A stretch of 64,000 bases of DNA from Dama dama (lineage: Eukaryota; Chordata; Mammalia; Artiodactyla; Cervidae): contig NC_083693.1 of NCBI RefSeq assembly GCF_033118175.1, positions 20,800,481 through 20,864,480 of the forward strand. Reading direction: 5' to 3'. Under the pieces are notes generated by a model that worked only from the letters and a program-made list of their open reading frames with translations, made no database searches and was not told where the DNA came from. A program made the translations under genes and the position numbers. Each line of letters opens with the position of its first letter. Within the stretch, counting starts at the first letter, position 1. This document shows, piece after piece, positions 10,746 to 23,094 of the stretch.

Positions 10746-13390
10746 GAATTTTTCATCACTTTCTAACATATTCAATATAGTTTTTGCTTCTATAACATGT
10801 ACACATCATTACTCTGTGGAAGAAGAAGTAAATGGATAGAACAGTTTCCAGGCCGTCATAGGATTTATAAACCTTTTGGGGGGTAAGTGATAATCAAAGC
10901 AATGGGATAATGATACAAAACATATATAACAAGAAGGTATCACAGTCATCGGAGAAGTATATGCTCACTTTGCTTCCTGGTTTTTGTAGATAGCTTTTGA
11001 CTCTGGGAAAGACATTTGATGTCCCTTCAGTTTTAGAATGAGAGGGCTGAAGGAGATGGTCTTTAGACTTTCTCCCAGGTCAAAAAAGATTGGGAGATTT
11101 TAAAGCTAATATTGGGATGGTAGAGAAAATATATATCACGGAAAGCAATATCTGAGAAAATGCAAGTAGCAGTAATTCTTGGGCAATGCTTCGAAAAAAG
11201 ACTGTGTGGTTGGGCATTACCCCTAGCCTAGAAGGCTGGGTTGGAAAGGTTGCTATTGTCAAATGGTATGTGTGCAGAGAATTTCAAAATATCTTTACTC
11301 TTGACCTAATATGATAAGGTCCACTTTTTTTTGTAAAGAAAAAAAAAATATATATATATGCATATATATTCTCAAGTTAGAGCTAAATCACCCACAGATT
11401 ATATTCTCTCTTAATCACCTAAAGGTGTGTTCTTCTCTGTAACTGAAAATCAGGCATACAAAAATTCTAGGTAGCTATAATAAGATCATGAGCTACCCGG
11501 CAAAACACAAGATGTATTTGTCATTACAATAGCTGCATTTCATCACATTTAAATTGAAGTTCTCATCTGTGGATTTCATCCTGGCAATTTTGATGTCATG
11601 AACTAAAGTTAAGATGAGTAAGATTTAGGTGTGAAAGCATGGATAGGATTAATCTTTTGTACTAATTGCACATGACCACCCTCAGATCCATCAGTTATTT
11701 AATTCTCAATATAAATCACACAAAACAAACGGCCCCCTAAACAATCATTACACTAATGCCTTAAATAGGCATTTTTCTCAACCTTCTGAGAGCAGAAGCA
11801 TTATTTCTAAGGAGACTGAAAATGTCTGATGAATTGCTCTGGCTTTGGCATCCCATGATGGTTGTGTAAGCCTGCATTCTCCAGTCCCACGTGACAGAGC
11901 AGAGGGCCTGGATTTTCACAAATATCCTTTGAAAAGTGCTCTCCTGCTTGCATTTCATCTGGTATGTAAATTACCCAACTGCAGAGCTGCTTGTCTGAGA
12001 GGGTTTTATAACCCTCCGTTGTTTATACATGTCACTGATGAGCTTCTCCTTTGCCGTTTGGCATGTTAGGCATGTTATTTATTTGGGAGAAAAGAAATCT
12101 CCACCTCCAATCTAAGGTACCCCTGTCGTCTTCTTTCTCTAGCTGGAGGAAAGGAGCGGGAGGTGGGGAAATATGGAGGGTCGGAAGTAGAACTGAGCCA
12201 TTTTCTCCCCTGGAGAGCCACTTCCTGTCAGAAGGATGTCAGCCACTGACTGTCATTTGAATGCTCAAAAAGGGGGAAATAGTAGCTTGAAGTTTGGAAG
12301 GGATGAGCTCACACACCTCCCAGCTCAGAAAACCCGTGGTTAACCCTAGTCATGATCACAACAAGCCTTCCCCACACCTCCTCAGCACCCCACCTCCTCC
12401 AGTACCTTCACAGGTAACACAAACAGACTGAAAGGGATCTTCAAAGAAACTGCCCCCGCCATTTCTTCTAGCTCCTTGGGTGCGGCGGCTGAAGGGACAG
12501 TTTCCAGAAAAGCAAGCAAAGATTTTTGTCCCTTTTCACACCTTCTTCAGCAAATTTGCTGTGGCAGAATATTTGGGAATGGGAACAAGTACAAATGCAA
12601 AAAAAAAAAAAGTGTTTATGAATAATGGAACATTTCAAATCCATCTGGTTTCTGAGACATTTTTTTCATTTCTCACTACAGCCAATTATATAGCATGCTT
12701 GAGTGAGAACTGGTTCTATCCTGAGGCTCATTCTGCTCTCAAATTTCTACATTGATAGTTGCTACCAACCTCTGAGGTTAGTAGCCATATGGTAGTCCAA
12801 TATGGTACTTTATATTCTACTTGTTATATAGTAGGTGATATTCTGGTGAACATAAATTCACATTGTAGTAGACGCCATAAAAGGGGGACCCGGGGTAGGG
12901 AAGCTGGAGGGCCTTCTCTGATTCTGGCAGTATACAATGGTTTCCCTTTTTAGTTTAAGGATGCTGGGGGATTATTTCCATAGTTCTTCCTTTCGTTGCC
13001 TATGCATACCCAATGTGTCCCCGAATACATGACAAAAGCCCATGAGAAAGGGAAAAAAATGCTTTGGTTTTGGGAAAAGGCATTCCCTTCATGCCATTTT
13101 TCAAATAGCATGCATTTGAAGACTTTTTGTTATAGACTATTTCAATTTATAGATGTATTTTTAATTGATACATTTCAATACATAAAAGTAGAGATAATAC
13201 AATGTTGAACCTCTGTGTGTGTCAGTGGATAACCTTAAAAGATGACCTTTATAAAAAGTAAACAGTATCATCACTCTAAAATTTCACACCAGTAATTCTT
13301 GATCATCATTAAATATTCACTCAGTTTATAGAGTGATAAGGGCTCTCCTGCTATCTAAAGGAAAGCTTCATTCCTGGAGGGTTCACTAGA
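10746..13390. other. Long unique stretch, no gene seen
   Basis: Largely free of young repeats. There is a short A/(AT)n run at 11337-11362 and a GC-richer, purine/pyrimidine-patterned segment at 12090-12480, the part most worth testing for conservation. Frames such as 12480-12755 (+, 91 codons) show no known domain. Confidence 0.45.
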
Positions 13391-13394
13391 GACT

Positions 13395-13510
13395 ATTCAT
13401 TTTTATAGAGGGGGAAATGAGGCTCTGAAAATATAAATGGCATGCCCAAAGTGGCATGGCCAGCTAGAGCAGAGAGGAGCTCAACCCCAAATCTATGCCA
13501 TCCAAGTGGG
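13395..13510 (-). mobile_element. MIR SINE, antisense
   Basis: Reads tttttatagagggggaaatg, aggctctgaaaat, then catgcccaaagtggcatggc, the antisense order of MIR's gatgaggaaactgaggct ... ttgcccaaggtcac core. Confidence 0.6.
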
Positions 13511-14640
13511 ATGGATCAGCTGCTTTGCCTCTTTGCTTAATTACAAGCTCTCCTAATGCAGCCTTAAACTGAGAGAAGCAGGACCAGTTCAGACAGGTCT
13601 CACATCAACCCTGAAGTATAAACAATATTCAGCTGGTTCCATGTCTTTTGAGCTCAAACTGTGGGAGGAATATGATCATGCTTTTAACACATGATGCATT
13701 TATCCTCACAACAGAGGTGGGGATGGCTTAATACCTCTCAGGGAGAAAACTCTTGGTTTTGCAGTTTTTATTCAATGTCTATAGCCTTTTCTGTCTTATT
13801 TCCTTCTTGTTGCCATTAAATTATAAATTCTCTAATTTGAAAGTGATTGTAAACTTTCCAGTGACAAACTACACTTTATCTGTGGAAGGACTAAATACAT
13901 GCTCACTAAATGAAAGAATGGAGAGAAAAATCACTTATTAGTATTGCAAACTCTACCTTCAATATAACTTTAGTTACCATTTGTCTAAAATGTTACTCAA
14001 AGCTGCCTGTAATATATTACTTGGAATAGCTCCCCAAGCTAAGCTTAACACAGGATAAAAATGTTATAAAATATCTAATAGGATATCCTAAGCCCTAGAT
14101 GGCTTATCAGTATATTTTGGATTTTCTGCATGTCTGTACTCTCTGACCTTGGCAAAGATCATCTCAATTTGCTTTAGTTAATTATGTGGTTGACAGTGCT
14201 GAGTTCAACAGGAAGACCTGAGTGATTTTAAATGACTGTATATTTTCATTTCTCAGTTGGTTACTAAATCTTAGGCAATGTAAGTTCTTAAGCAATGTAA
14301 GGTTATTTACCCATAACTTTATGAATCATTGAACAGTTTTTTCCATTCAAATTTATCACAGTATTTATGTTCTCTCAATTTTAATAGTGATTTCTCATAT
14401 GTATATATGTAATATAAAGTTATTTCTTTTATATTGATTTGGCTTCACATACTTCAGCTTTGCAGTTGAGAGATGGCTTTTCATTAAAAGAAATTTATGC
14501 TAATTTTCTAATTTCAAAACTAAGGAAACCAAGATTTGTGGAGATTGGTTGAATCAAAGAGACCTCGGTTGGTGAGCTGGACCTCACACCAGCTTCCCTG
14601 GCTTCTTAACTCAGTTATTCCCCTCTTCAGTATTTTCCAC
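13511..14640. other. Unique AT-rich sequence, no gene seen
   Basis: No repeat family or coding frame recognised. The 62-codon frame at 13753-13941 is unsupported. Confidence 0.4.
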
Positions 14641-14641
14641 G

Positions 14642-14813
14642 TTGTCTGACTTTCTGTCCATGGAATTCTCCAGGCAAGAACACTGGAGTCATTTCCAGTA
14701 TTATACAGGCAGTCATTTTCTTCTCCAGGGGATCTTCCTGACGCAGGTATCAAACTCCAGTCTTCTGCACTGCAGGCAGATTTCTTTACCATCTGAGCCA
14801 CCAGGGAAGCCCA
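14642..14813 (-). mobile_element. Bov-tA SINE with a rearranged middle
   Basis: Antisense. The ggcaagaacactgg segment is followed by a non-standard stretch (14695-14725) before ttcttctccaggggatcttc. The head ends gagccaccagggaagccc at 14813, 13 bases from the tRNA-like pseudogene. Confidence 0.88.
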
Positions 14814-14826
14814 AATTGTAAGCCTT

Positions 14827-14900
14827 TGACGAGTATGGAGATTGAACTTGTAACCTTGGCGTTATTAGCACCACGCTCTAACCAACTGAACTAACTGCCC
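14827..14900 (-). pseudogene. tRNA-Ile (AAT)-like pseudogene
   Basis: The minus strand gives 74 bases with a tRNA-Ile layout. The D arm (tagttcagttggttagagcg) and the anticodon arm with anticodon AAT (gtggtgctaataacgcc) look intact, and the length is exact. The 3' half is decayed: the T stem pairs poorly, and the acceptor stem has two mismatches and a wobble. The A box differs from consensus at one position and the B box at about two. No run of four Ts follows, so a Pol III terminator is missing. It is not one of the tRNA-Glu-derived SINE heads. The next feature downstream on the same strand is a SINE head. A non-functional tRNA copy is the best reading. Confidence 0.8.
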
Positions 14901-16050
14901 AGTTGATCTGAGAATCACTGGGTACTTGTTAGCTGGCCAGATCCCCTGGCTTTCCCTGGGAAGGGATTCATCAACATAGGATGAGGGCAGCTACGATCTC
15001 TAATTTTTAAAGGTGAGTATGATCTTGAGTGATTTGACTGATCCACCTGAATACAGTTAAGTGTGCTTTCACAAATAAAATGCCTGGTATAGAGACCAGT
15101 ACATAATAAAGCTCAGTAACGGGAGATGATCGTAATGCTGTGTAAATGCTAATTCCCCTCCTGGCCTCAGCTTTGGCGGCGGGCAAAAGGAGTTACACAG
15201 AGGAGAGGGAATGTCTTCTCACCTCCTTCTAACCTTTTAAGAAGAGTCTGTCCAGGGACCATCTGTTTGCAGATGATTTGCTATTTTTCCTTATGCATGA
15301 ATGTTAGCACAGTCCTTCAAAAAGGTGGCCTCCTTGAGTTTAATTCATTTAACACTCAATCACTCCGATATTAGGAAAATTTGTTAAGATTTGCCTGCTT
15401 GGTATTTGTGGAAATTGGTGAGGGGGAAAAAAAATAAAAGAGGAACAAATAGCTTTGGGCAAAACCAGGCTTCTGAGAACAGATGGTATGCAAGCTTCTA
15501 GCACTGAGCATGGCTGACAAACCGTAACAGTGACCTGTTCTGATACACAACTACTGGGGGTTCAGTGAGAATTCCCAGCAAAGCCAAAAACTTCCCTGGT
15601 GACCTTGACTTCATTTTGTAATAGCACCACCGAGCACATCATTACTGATGGCATAACGGAATAACAACACCAACTACAATGTCCTTTTCAGTAAAAAAAA
15701 ATAAAATAAAATCATAATTACAGGAAATATACGGTCCCAGTATGCCCTCGAGAGAAGGAATAGAAATTGAAACCATCCAAGCAGATCTGGGGCAACCCAG
15801 AGAGTGTTCAAGTATTTGTCTAATCTCCAAAAGAATTTTCACTAATTTGGAAAAGTGGGGAGTTGCCTAGTGTCTATGAACTCAGCCTCCATCTTCCATC
15901 TACTTCTGGTATCTCTTGTCCACTAAAAGTGCAAAATAAATGAAAAATAGCAATAAATAAATAAAAAATGTGGCCATATAGCTCCTTTAGATCAGGGATT
16001 CAATTATTTTTCAAGTCCTAGTTTGGAAACCTCTAAGTCATCAATTACCA
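14901..16050. other. Unique sequence, no gene seen
   Basis: Contains a small GC-richer patch near 15165-15190 (tttggcggcgggc). No coding frame or repeat supported. Confidence 0.4.
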
Positions 16051-16059
16051 ATAATATCC

Positions 16060-16260
16060 ATCTATTTCCACTTTGCCCTTTCATTCTATGTGTCTTTCTT
16101 TAGCTATTTCTCAAGTATCCCGCATTGCCAGTCACATTCCTAATTCATACTCGCTTCTTTTCAAACCTGGAATACTGTGACAACTTCCCATCTGGTCTCT
16201 TTGTCTTATTTCTAGTGTTCACACTTTGTAACTAGGGAAGTATTTTAAGAAACCCCCCTT
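16060..16260 (+). mobile_element. L2 LINE fragment
   Basis: Resembles the L2 region around its actattgcaatag...ctggtctc segment: here aatactgtgacaacttccca followed by tctggtctctttg. Old and short. Confidence 0.4.
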
Positions 16261-16419
16261 TCCTGACCCTAGGTAGGTCCTAGAAGACTCTGCCACCAAC
16301 CCCACACCCTCAGATAACTAATTATTATCTTAGTCGTTATTCTAATGCATATTTTCTAGCATTAATCCCCATATAATTTTTAGCTTGCCAAGAACCTTAA
16401 TGGCTCAGCGTCCCTATAT

Positions 16420-17045
16420 TTCACTGCCTGGTTTTGATCTCAGATAGCCTTGACATGCAGCAGCTTGACACAGATTTTGGTTCTCTGGTGAGAGATTGAA
16501 GTCAGTCCACAGCAGTGAGAGTACTGAATCCTGGCCACTAGACCACAAGGGGCCAGTGACAAGGCCGTGGCCCATCATCTTGGTAGAAATTAATTCCCAC
16601 AAAGAGATGTAATGTGCTGAAGAAGTAAAGTGCTTCTTAGTAGGAGAATAGTGTGTGTGAGTAGACGCACGTGGGCGGGCTCAGAGAGGAATCACAGCCT
16701 TGCAGTAGTCTGAGTCACTTAGATGGGGCATTTTCCCCCGGTTTCCTCCTGTCAATCATCTCACTCTGCCTGGTTCTGAGTTCCTATTTGGCTTATCTCA
16801 AGGACTGCCCCTGTGTGCACGAGCCTCTCTTAGCCAAGATGGATTCTAGTGAAGAGGCCTATGGGTAGGTTGACATCACCTGTGTGAGTGGGCCCCTTCC
16901 CTTACTGAACCGTGAGGGCACTTTCTGCCCCTGTGTAGTCGGGAAGGTCTCCTTTTCCTTGAGAAGGAGAACTCTGTGCTCTCTTTATCTCTAACCTGGG
17001 CAGAGCTCAACTCCTCTCTGCCCCTGCCATTACTGTTATCTTAAA
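16420..17045 (-). mobile_element. LTR-like dispersed repeat, copy A
   Basis: Colinear with 32735-33848. Shared landmarks include gatctc near the start, ccactagaccac, cagtgacaaggcc, ttggcttatctcaagga, gcctctcttagccaagatgg and gaagaggcctatgggta. The layout fits a ruminant endogenous-retrovirus LTR lying antisense. The poly(A)-signal and TATA positions have been lost or altered here. Exact ends and family are not established, and no viral gene is present. Confidence 0.6.
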
Positions 17046-17164
17046 GTGTTTACTGGAGGCATCTGGGGAAAGTAAGTGTATATGGAGAACACAGACACCG
17101 CACAACCCTGATGGAGATGCAGATCACTTTTTTCTTATATATATATATGACATGAAGGCCAGGA

Positions 17165-17800
17165 CAGCTGGAAGTGCAAAGAAAGAAAGGGATGCGAGCA
17201 GAAGATATTGTTGGAACGATAACAGAAGACCAGGTCCTTTAGAGCCTTAAGGCCACAGTAAAGACTTGGGTTGTGCTGAAGGGAGACAGGAAGCCACCAT
17301 CGGTAGGTTTTGAGCAGAAATATTACATGGGTCCCTTGGTGCTGTGTCCAGAGCAGACTGAAGGGAAGCAAGGGTGGAAGATGATGATCCCCTTACAAGA
17401 CAATGGCAATAATCAGGTGATAATAATGGTGTCTTATGCCATGTGGTAGTAGCAGGTGAAAAACAATGAACTTCTAGATATATTTTATGTATTACAACAA
17501 AGTAAATTCTTCATAGATTGGAAGGAGAGGGTTTGAATATGTTGCCTTAAACATATAGATTGATGGCATTACCACTTGCTGACAGCAGGAACAGGGGAAG
17601 AAAATAAGCAAACTCTTGGCTTTGGTTAGGAGAAGTTTGGAGAACTTATGAGATATTCAAATGAGTGTACTGAATAGGCAGCTAAAGAGACAAATGGGGA
17701 GTTGAGACAATAGTCTGCAGTTTAATTTGGGAGTCATCAGCAAATACTTTCTAAAGGTTTCTGTTGCCCTAGTGAACTAGAAATAAAGGCTATCATCTGA
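17165..17800. repeat. Ancient interspersed repeat, family unassigned
   Basis: Phrases such as taaggccacagtaaagactt, aggaagccaccat, ttttgagcagaaatattac and gggagtcatcagcaaatac look like a mammal-wide repeat I have seen but cannot name with confidence. Borders are vague. Confidence 0.35.
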
Positions 17801-18114
17801 GTGTGTACGTGAAGAAGGGTGAGTTATAAGTTTGAAGAAGAAAGAAAAACCATGAGAAGTCAAGTCAGTGGACCAGTGGTATGTGCTGGGATTTCCTGTC
17901 GGTGACTTAAGTTCATGATTATACTTTCTCTTTCAACCATGTTGAGTTCAGGCACAAAGCAGGCAGAGTTCAACTTGCCAAGACTTCTGTCCCAGAAGGG
18001 CTGCTCACTCCAGTGGCCTCTTATAAATGGATGCTCTCTCTCTTTCCCCTCATCTCTTGTATTCCTCTTTTCCAAATACCTTTCTATTTCTTCTACTTAA
18101 ATTGTGTCTATTTA

Positions 18115-18430
18115 TAAAGCCCTTCTCACATCCTACTTCCTTCATAAAGTCATCTGCAGACTCCACCTAGCATTTCCTTATATCACTCTTGGTCTATTCT
18201 GTTTGCCATGTATTTCAAATATTTACTGAATCATTAATGGTAGAGGAACACAGTGGAAAACTTCCGAGTAAAAATAACTGGAATTAAAACTTGGTCATGT
18301 TCCCTGTCATTTAAGAGATCTAGGAAATTCATGTAATGTTTTTGAACTTCAATTTACTCTGTACAAAGATGGGAAAAAATATAATAATTTGATGTTACAA
18401 AGTTGTAAGATTTCAATGAGAACAGTTATC
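18115..18430 (+). mobile_element. L2 and MIR remnants
   Basis: 18115-18240 resembles an L2 3' segment. 18280-18430 keeps a MIR-like order (ttgaacttcaatttactctg, agttgtaagatttcaatgag). Both are weak matches by eye. Confidence 0.35.
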
Positions 18431-18814
18431 TGAACATAGACTATAGATTATCCAGTGCTAAATAATTGGGAGGTTGTACTCTCCTGTTTTATACTTTTAA
18501 CAAATTATAGCAACAAATTTAGTTTTTCTCTATTAAGTGGATTTTCAGGTCCTTAGAAGCAAGGATTGTACATATGTTTTTATCCCTTACTGCAACCTGC
18601 AAACAGTCTTGCAAACAGAATAAATTCAATGAAAGGAAAATTGTTAAATTGAGTTAAAGTAAAAATAAACCAGTCATTACAAGAATAAATTAGTTAATAA
18701 AAGTTAGCACATTTTTATTTTTAACATACTTTTGATGAAAGAAAAAGTGTGTTTTTTGATCCATGAAGAATCAAAATGTACAACCAGAATGCTATCCTGA
18801 ACAAGACGATTGAT

Positions 18815-19210
18815 TTGATTGACTTTTAATTAAAATATAGTTAATTTATAATCTTATGTTCGTTTCAGGTGTATATCAAAGTGATTCAGCTATTCCTATA
18901 TATTTTTTCAGATTATTTTTCGTTATAGGTTACTACAAGATATCGAGCTTAGTTCCCTGTGTGATGTAGAAAACCCTTATTGCTTATCTATTTTATGTAC
19001 AGTAGTTTGTAACTCTTAATCCCAAACTCTTAATTTATCCCTTTCACTCTCGCTTTCCTCTTTGGTAACCATAAACTTGTTTCCTATGCCTGTTTCTGTT
19101 TTGCCCATAGATCATTTGTATAAATTTTTTAGATTACACATATGTGATATCATTTAATACTTGTCTTTGTCTAACTTATTTCACCTCAAATGACATGCTA
19201 TCAGTCCATT
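18815..19210 (-). mobile_element. Artiodactyl-type L1 3' end, antisense
   Basis: Antisense 3' UTR of the bovid L1 group: tttcaggtgtatatcaaagt, gattcagctattcctatat, ggttactacaagatatcg, ttggtaaccataaacttgtt, ending 5'-truncated near ctatcagtccat. Confidence 0.85.
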
Positions 19211-20625
19211 AATCAAGATTCTTTTAATTCAAGATTGTCAGATTTAGTAAATAAGAATACAGGATGCCAACTTAAACTTGAATTTTACATACATAAAAAA
19301 TAATTTTTAGTATGAGTAGGTCTCATGTAATAAGTAGGACTTACTTAAACATTATTTCTGTTTATCTCAATTCATATCTAACTGAATGATTTGAATTCAA
19401 ATCATCCTTACCTCTGAGGGTCTCATTCTGCCAGACACTTTGGCAGAATGTGTCACCCACACCTCCAAGCAATGGCTGTGGAAAGAGGAAGATGGTCCTC
19501 AGACTGTGAAGTATTTCCACATCTAGATCATCTAGATTGACCGTCGGAGAATACTGACCACAGTACCTTTTCAGATCACGTATTTGAAAAGGGAAAGAGA
19601 AGGTAATTCTCCAAGGTAGGGAAGAGGAGGTTTCCCAAAGAAAGAGAGACTCAAAACAGACAAAACAACAAATATTCACTTTAAATAGAAATCTCAACAG
19701 AAAAATTTTTGCTTTCCACAGTCTTAAAATGACTTCTTTTCCCTCATTTTGATTGGCAGCTTCATAGAAGTCTGGGTAACCCGCTTCACCGTGACCTATA
19801 CGTAGGTGCACATCTCCATATTCTTGTGAGTCTGTATTGAATACCCTGAATTAATTTGATAATAGTTTCATACAACTTTAGAGTCAAATATTCCCTCAAG
19901 TGAGGACTCCCAGGCTCTCATTTTTCTTTTGCTTTGATAAAGACATTCCACAGGAAATAAGCATGCTTCCCAGTCTAGTGAGGCAGGATACAGCTCCTTT
20001 CTCGAGCTTGAATACTTGGCACTCGATAATTCTATGAGTAAGTCTTGGAAAGTCTATGCAAATCTGAGTGACCAGTTCATAATTTCATCTCCTGAGGATG
20101 TCCCCAGGCATTTTAGAAAGTAATGCATGCGTATCCCAGGTTTGAAATCCAAAATGAGCATATTTTAAACAAGACCAGTGGAAAAGAATTACCAGTAGAG
20201 CTAAAAACACCATATGCTTATGACAGGAAAAGTTGCTCAGAGCAATATGCTAAAATGATATAATTGAGTTAAGATCCAGTTGCATCAGGACAAAAGCTAA
20301 GACAGTGAATAAGTTAAGCTTGTAACTTATGTTGCCTAGTTAACTTGATTTATCCAAAACAAGGACACTCTTGTTGTCGTTTATTTATATTAGGGAAGAA
20401 AAATATCTCTGGCTGGGCTTCTGTTTCTAGTAATGATGAACTAAGCAATTTCAATTTCTTCTTCATCCAGAGAAAAGCCGGCTGTATATTATTTTGAAAG
20501 TATAAGATTACTAACAGGACTCTGAAAATAACTAGGCCAGGATACAGAAGGGGGATAGAGGTTCAGTTAGAGTGAGTCTAAGATCTGGAGTCACTTTTCT
20601 CCTGGGAGACATTGCCATTCAGTGT
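19211..20625. other. Unique sequence with a long minus-strand open frame
   Basis: No repeat recognised. The minus strand is open for 149 codons with an ATG start at 19362-19811, the longest repeat-free frame in the window. No domain or family recognised. Codon-scale conservation is unknown. See the candidate exon inside it. Confidence 0.4.
19412..19475 (-). other. Candidate 64-base exon (unproven)
   Basis: On the minus strand a strong acceptor (tcttcctctttccacag) ends at 19476, and a near-consensus donor (CTCAGAG then gtaagg) starts at 19411. The 64 bases between lie in one open frame (PLLGGVGDTFCQSVWQNETL). I do not recognise the peptide. No neighbouring exon was identified. It could be part of an unknown transcript or lncRNA, or a chance pairing of splice motifs. 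Confidence 0.2.
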
Positions 20626-20635
20626 CCTGTATTTG

Positions 20636-20846
20636 GGGCTTTCCTAATGGCTCAGTGGGAAAGAATCCACCTGCCAATGCAGGAGACCCTGGGTTAGGAA
20701 GATCCCCTGGAGAAAAAAATGACCACCCACTCCAGTATTATTGCCTGGGAAATCCCATGGACAGAGGAACCTGGCAGGCTATACTCCATGAGGTCACAAA
20801 AGAGCTGGACACAACTTAGCGACCAAAACAACAAGAGCAACATCTG
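20636..20846 (+). mobile_element. Bov-tA SINE, sense
   Basis: Head ctttcctaatggctcagtgg, tail acacaacttagcgaccaaaa. A short target duplication, gtatttg, lies at 20629-20635 and 20847-20853. Confidence 0.92.
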
Positions 20847-21154
20847 GTATTTGAGTGGGTGAAGGAATCATCAGCCTTTCTAGCCATCTGTGGAAGCCAG
20901 AAAATTAGGGACTAGAGTCTGCAACTTAGTAAATGGGGCCCAGATGAAACTCCTCATTTAGGCTGAGCCACTGAAAAGTTCTAGTCTAGGGAGAGATTAC
21001 AGTTCATACAAACTTAACTTTGAATTTTCTCAATCAGCATTTTGGATGAAGAGAATTCCAGATTGCTAATGCCCCTAATAACTGGTAGAGATAACTGGAA
21101 ATCATATCTGGGGGAAGATGCACTAGGTTTTGTGTTATTTCTATAAATAATTTT

Positions 21155-22600
21155 GAAAGTGTAATTTATAGCAATGAGATATCACCAGGTTAGAAGAAAT
21201 GAAAGCAATATGGAAAAAAAAAAAAAAAAAAAGGCAGAAGACACTTCAGACATTACACAAAGGGCTTGAGATACTGTAGCTATCACATATAGATTTTAAG
21301 GAAAACATGCATCTTCTTCCAGGAGATGGAAGAATAATCCAGCGGTCAAAGAAAGATATCAAAATGAGAACTTAAAAAGTATCTGGAATCAAGTGACAGT
21401 AGAAGGTAAAATATCTTAAAATTTTTGGAAGACTGCTAAAGCCATGCTTAAAGGAAGACTTATAGCTTTAAACACACATCTTTGAAAATGATGGGAGAAA
21501 AGTAATAATCTTAAATATCATCTCAGGTTAGAAAGAGAACAAACTAAATTCAAAAGAGGTACAAAAAAATGAAGTAATAAATATAAGTGTAGAAGTAAAT
21601 AAAAATTGAAAATAAATGCATAATACAGAGGATCAAAAAAATGAAAAATTGTTTACTGGAAAAAATAATAAAATTACTGTAGTTGTGATGAGTTAAAGAA
21701 ATACATGGAAAGGAACAAATAGTTTGTGTCAGGGTCATCACTACTGACACTATGGTATTTGAAGAAAAGAAGATATTTTGAGGAAACATGTGCCAACAAA
21801 TTTGAAATTTTAGATGAAAGACAAATCCCTAGAAAAATACTTAACAAACTTAATATTTGTTAAACACTATTTTAAAAATGAATATAAAATAAATTAAAAA
21901 GCTGAATACTTCTTTTTTTAGGAAAAAAATAGTAACAAATACTTTCCTCAAGAAAAATTCCAGGTATTTTTTTTTGTTGCCAGAAGATTCCACAAAGCTG
22001 TGAGGAAAATTAAAAATCTCACACAGAGTTTTCCAGAGGATAAATAAAGAGGTAGTAATCTTAATTTGTTTTATGAAGTCAGCATAACCTTGGTATAACC
22101 TGAAACCACATTAAGATAATAGATAATTGACTATAGCCTAATTATGCCAAACATTAATATAGATAAAAACTATCAAATAAAAATTATAAAATACAATAAA
22201 TAACTTGGAGTTGTAGCCTTATCCCAAGAATAAGGTTAGTTTGACATTTGAAATATAAAATTATTGTTATTTACTGTCTTAGCAGAATTAATTTTCAAAT
22301 GATATGAACATTGTGATGGAGAAAATTTAATCTGATAAAGATCAATATCTTTTACAAAATTTTTCAAAATATCAGCATGATGTGAATAGAGATAAGTGTA
22401 TTTTCTCTAACAGAGAGTATATGTCAGAACACACATCAGAAAAGCGCATTTCATGATAATCTTTTCCAAGATCTCATTGTGAGACTAGAAACAGCAACAA
22501 TAATAAAAATATGCTTCGTATGGATACTGCTAAATGAAATGAACAAGAAAATTAAATCAAAGGTTTAAGAATTGGATAAAAGTAAACAAAACAGCTTTGA
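21155..22600 (+). mobile_element. Old L1 ORF2 region, sense
   Basis: A-rich strand typical of L1 sense. gctaaagccatgcttaaagg followed by aagacttatagctttaaaca is a conserved stretch of L1 ORF2. Many stops and indels. It breaks off at the SINE/BovB composite, and its 3' end probably continues at 23095. Confidence 0.75.
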
Positions 22601-22619
22601 GCCCCTTTTTCGGGGGAGG

Positions 22620-22738
22620 GAGCAAGAATACTGGAGTGGGTTGCCATTCCCTTCTCCAGGAGATCTTCCAGGCCCAGGGATCGAACCTGGGTCTCCAGCA
22701 CTCTGGGTAGACACTTTACCATCTGAGCCACCAGGGAA
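22620..22738 (-). mobile_element. Bov-tA SINE, head part
   Basis: Antisense, from gcaagaatactggagtgggt to gagccaccagggaag. The tail third is missing. It joins BovB at 22733-22740 with no spacer. Confidence 0.88.
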
Positions 22739-23088
22739 GACTCTTGAGAGTCCCTTGGACTGCAAGGAGATCCGACCAGTCCATCCTGAAGGAGATCAGT
22801 CCTGGGTGTTCACTGGAAGGACTGATGTTGAAGCTGAAACTGCAATACTTTGGCCACCTGATGTGAAGAGCTGACTCATTGGAAAAGACCCTGATGCTGG
22901 GAAAGATTGAGGGCAGGAGGAGAAGGGGACAACAGAGGATGAGATGGCTGGATGGCATCATCAACTCAATGGACATGAGTTTGAGTGAACTCCGGGAGTT
23001 GGTGATGGACAGGGAGGCCTGGCGTGCTATGACTCATGGGGTCACAAAGAGTCGGACACCACTGAACAATTGAACTGAACTGAACTGA
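22739..23088 (+). mobile_element. BovB LINE 3' end, fused to the SINE
   Basis: Begins actcttgagagtcccttgg, deep inside BovB, and runs to a gaactgaactgaactgaa tail. The left neighbour is an antisense Bov-tA joined through a shared GAAG. Confidence 0.93.
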
Positions 23089-23094
23089 AAGAAA

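Noticed and set aside
17205..17225. U6 snRNA-like words (ttggaacgataacagaag)
   Set aside because: Only about 18 bases match and the U6 5' stem, the internal loop and the terminal T run are absent. Chance within an older repeat.
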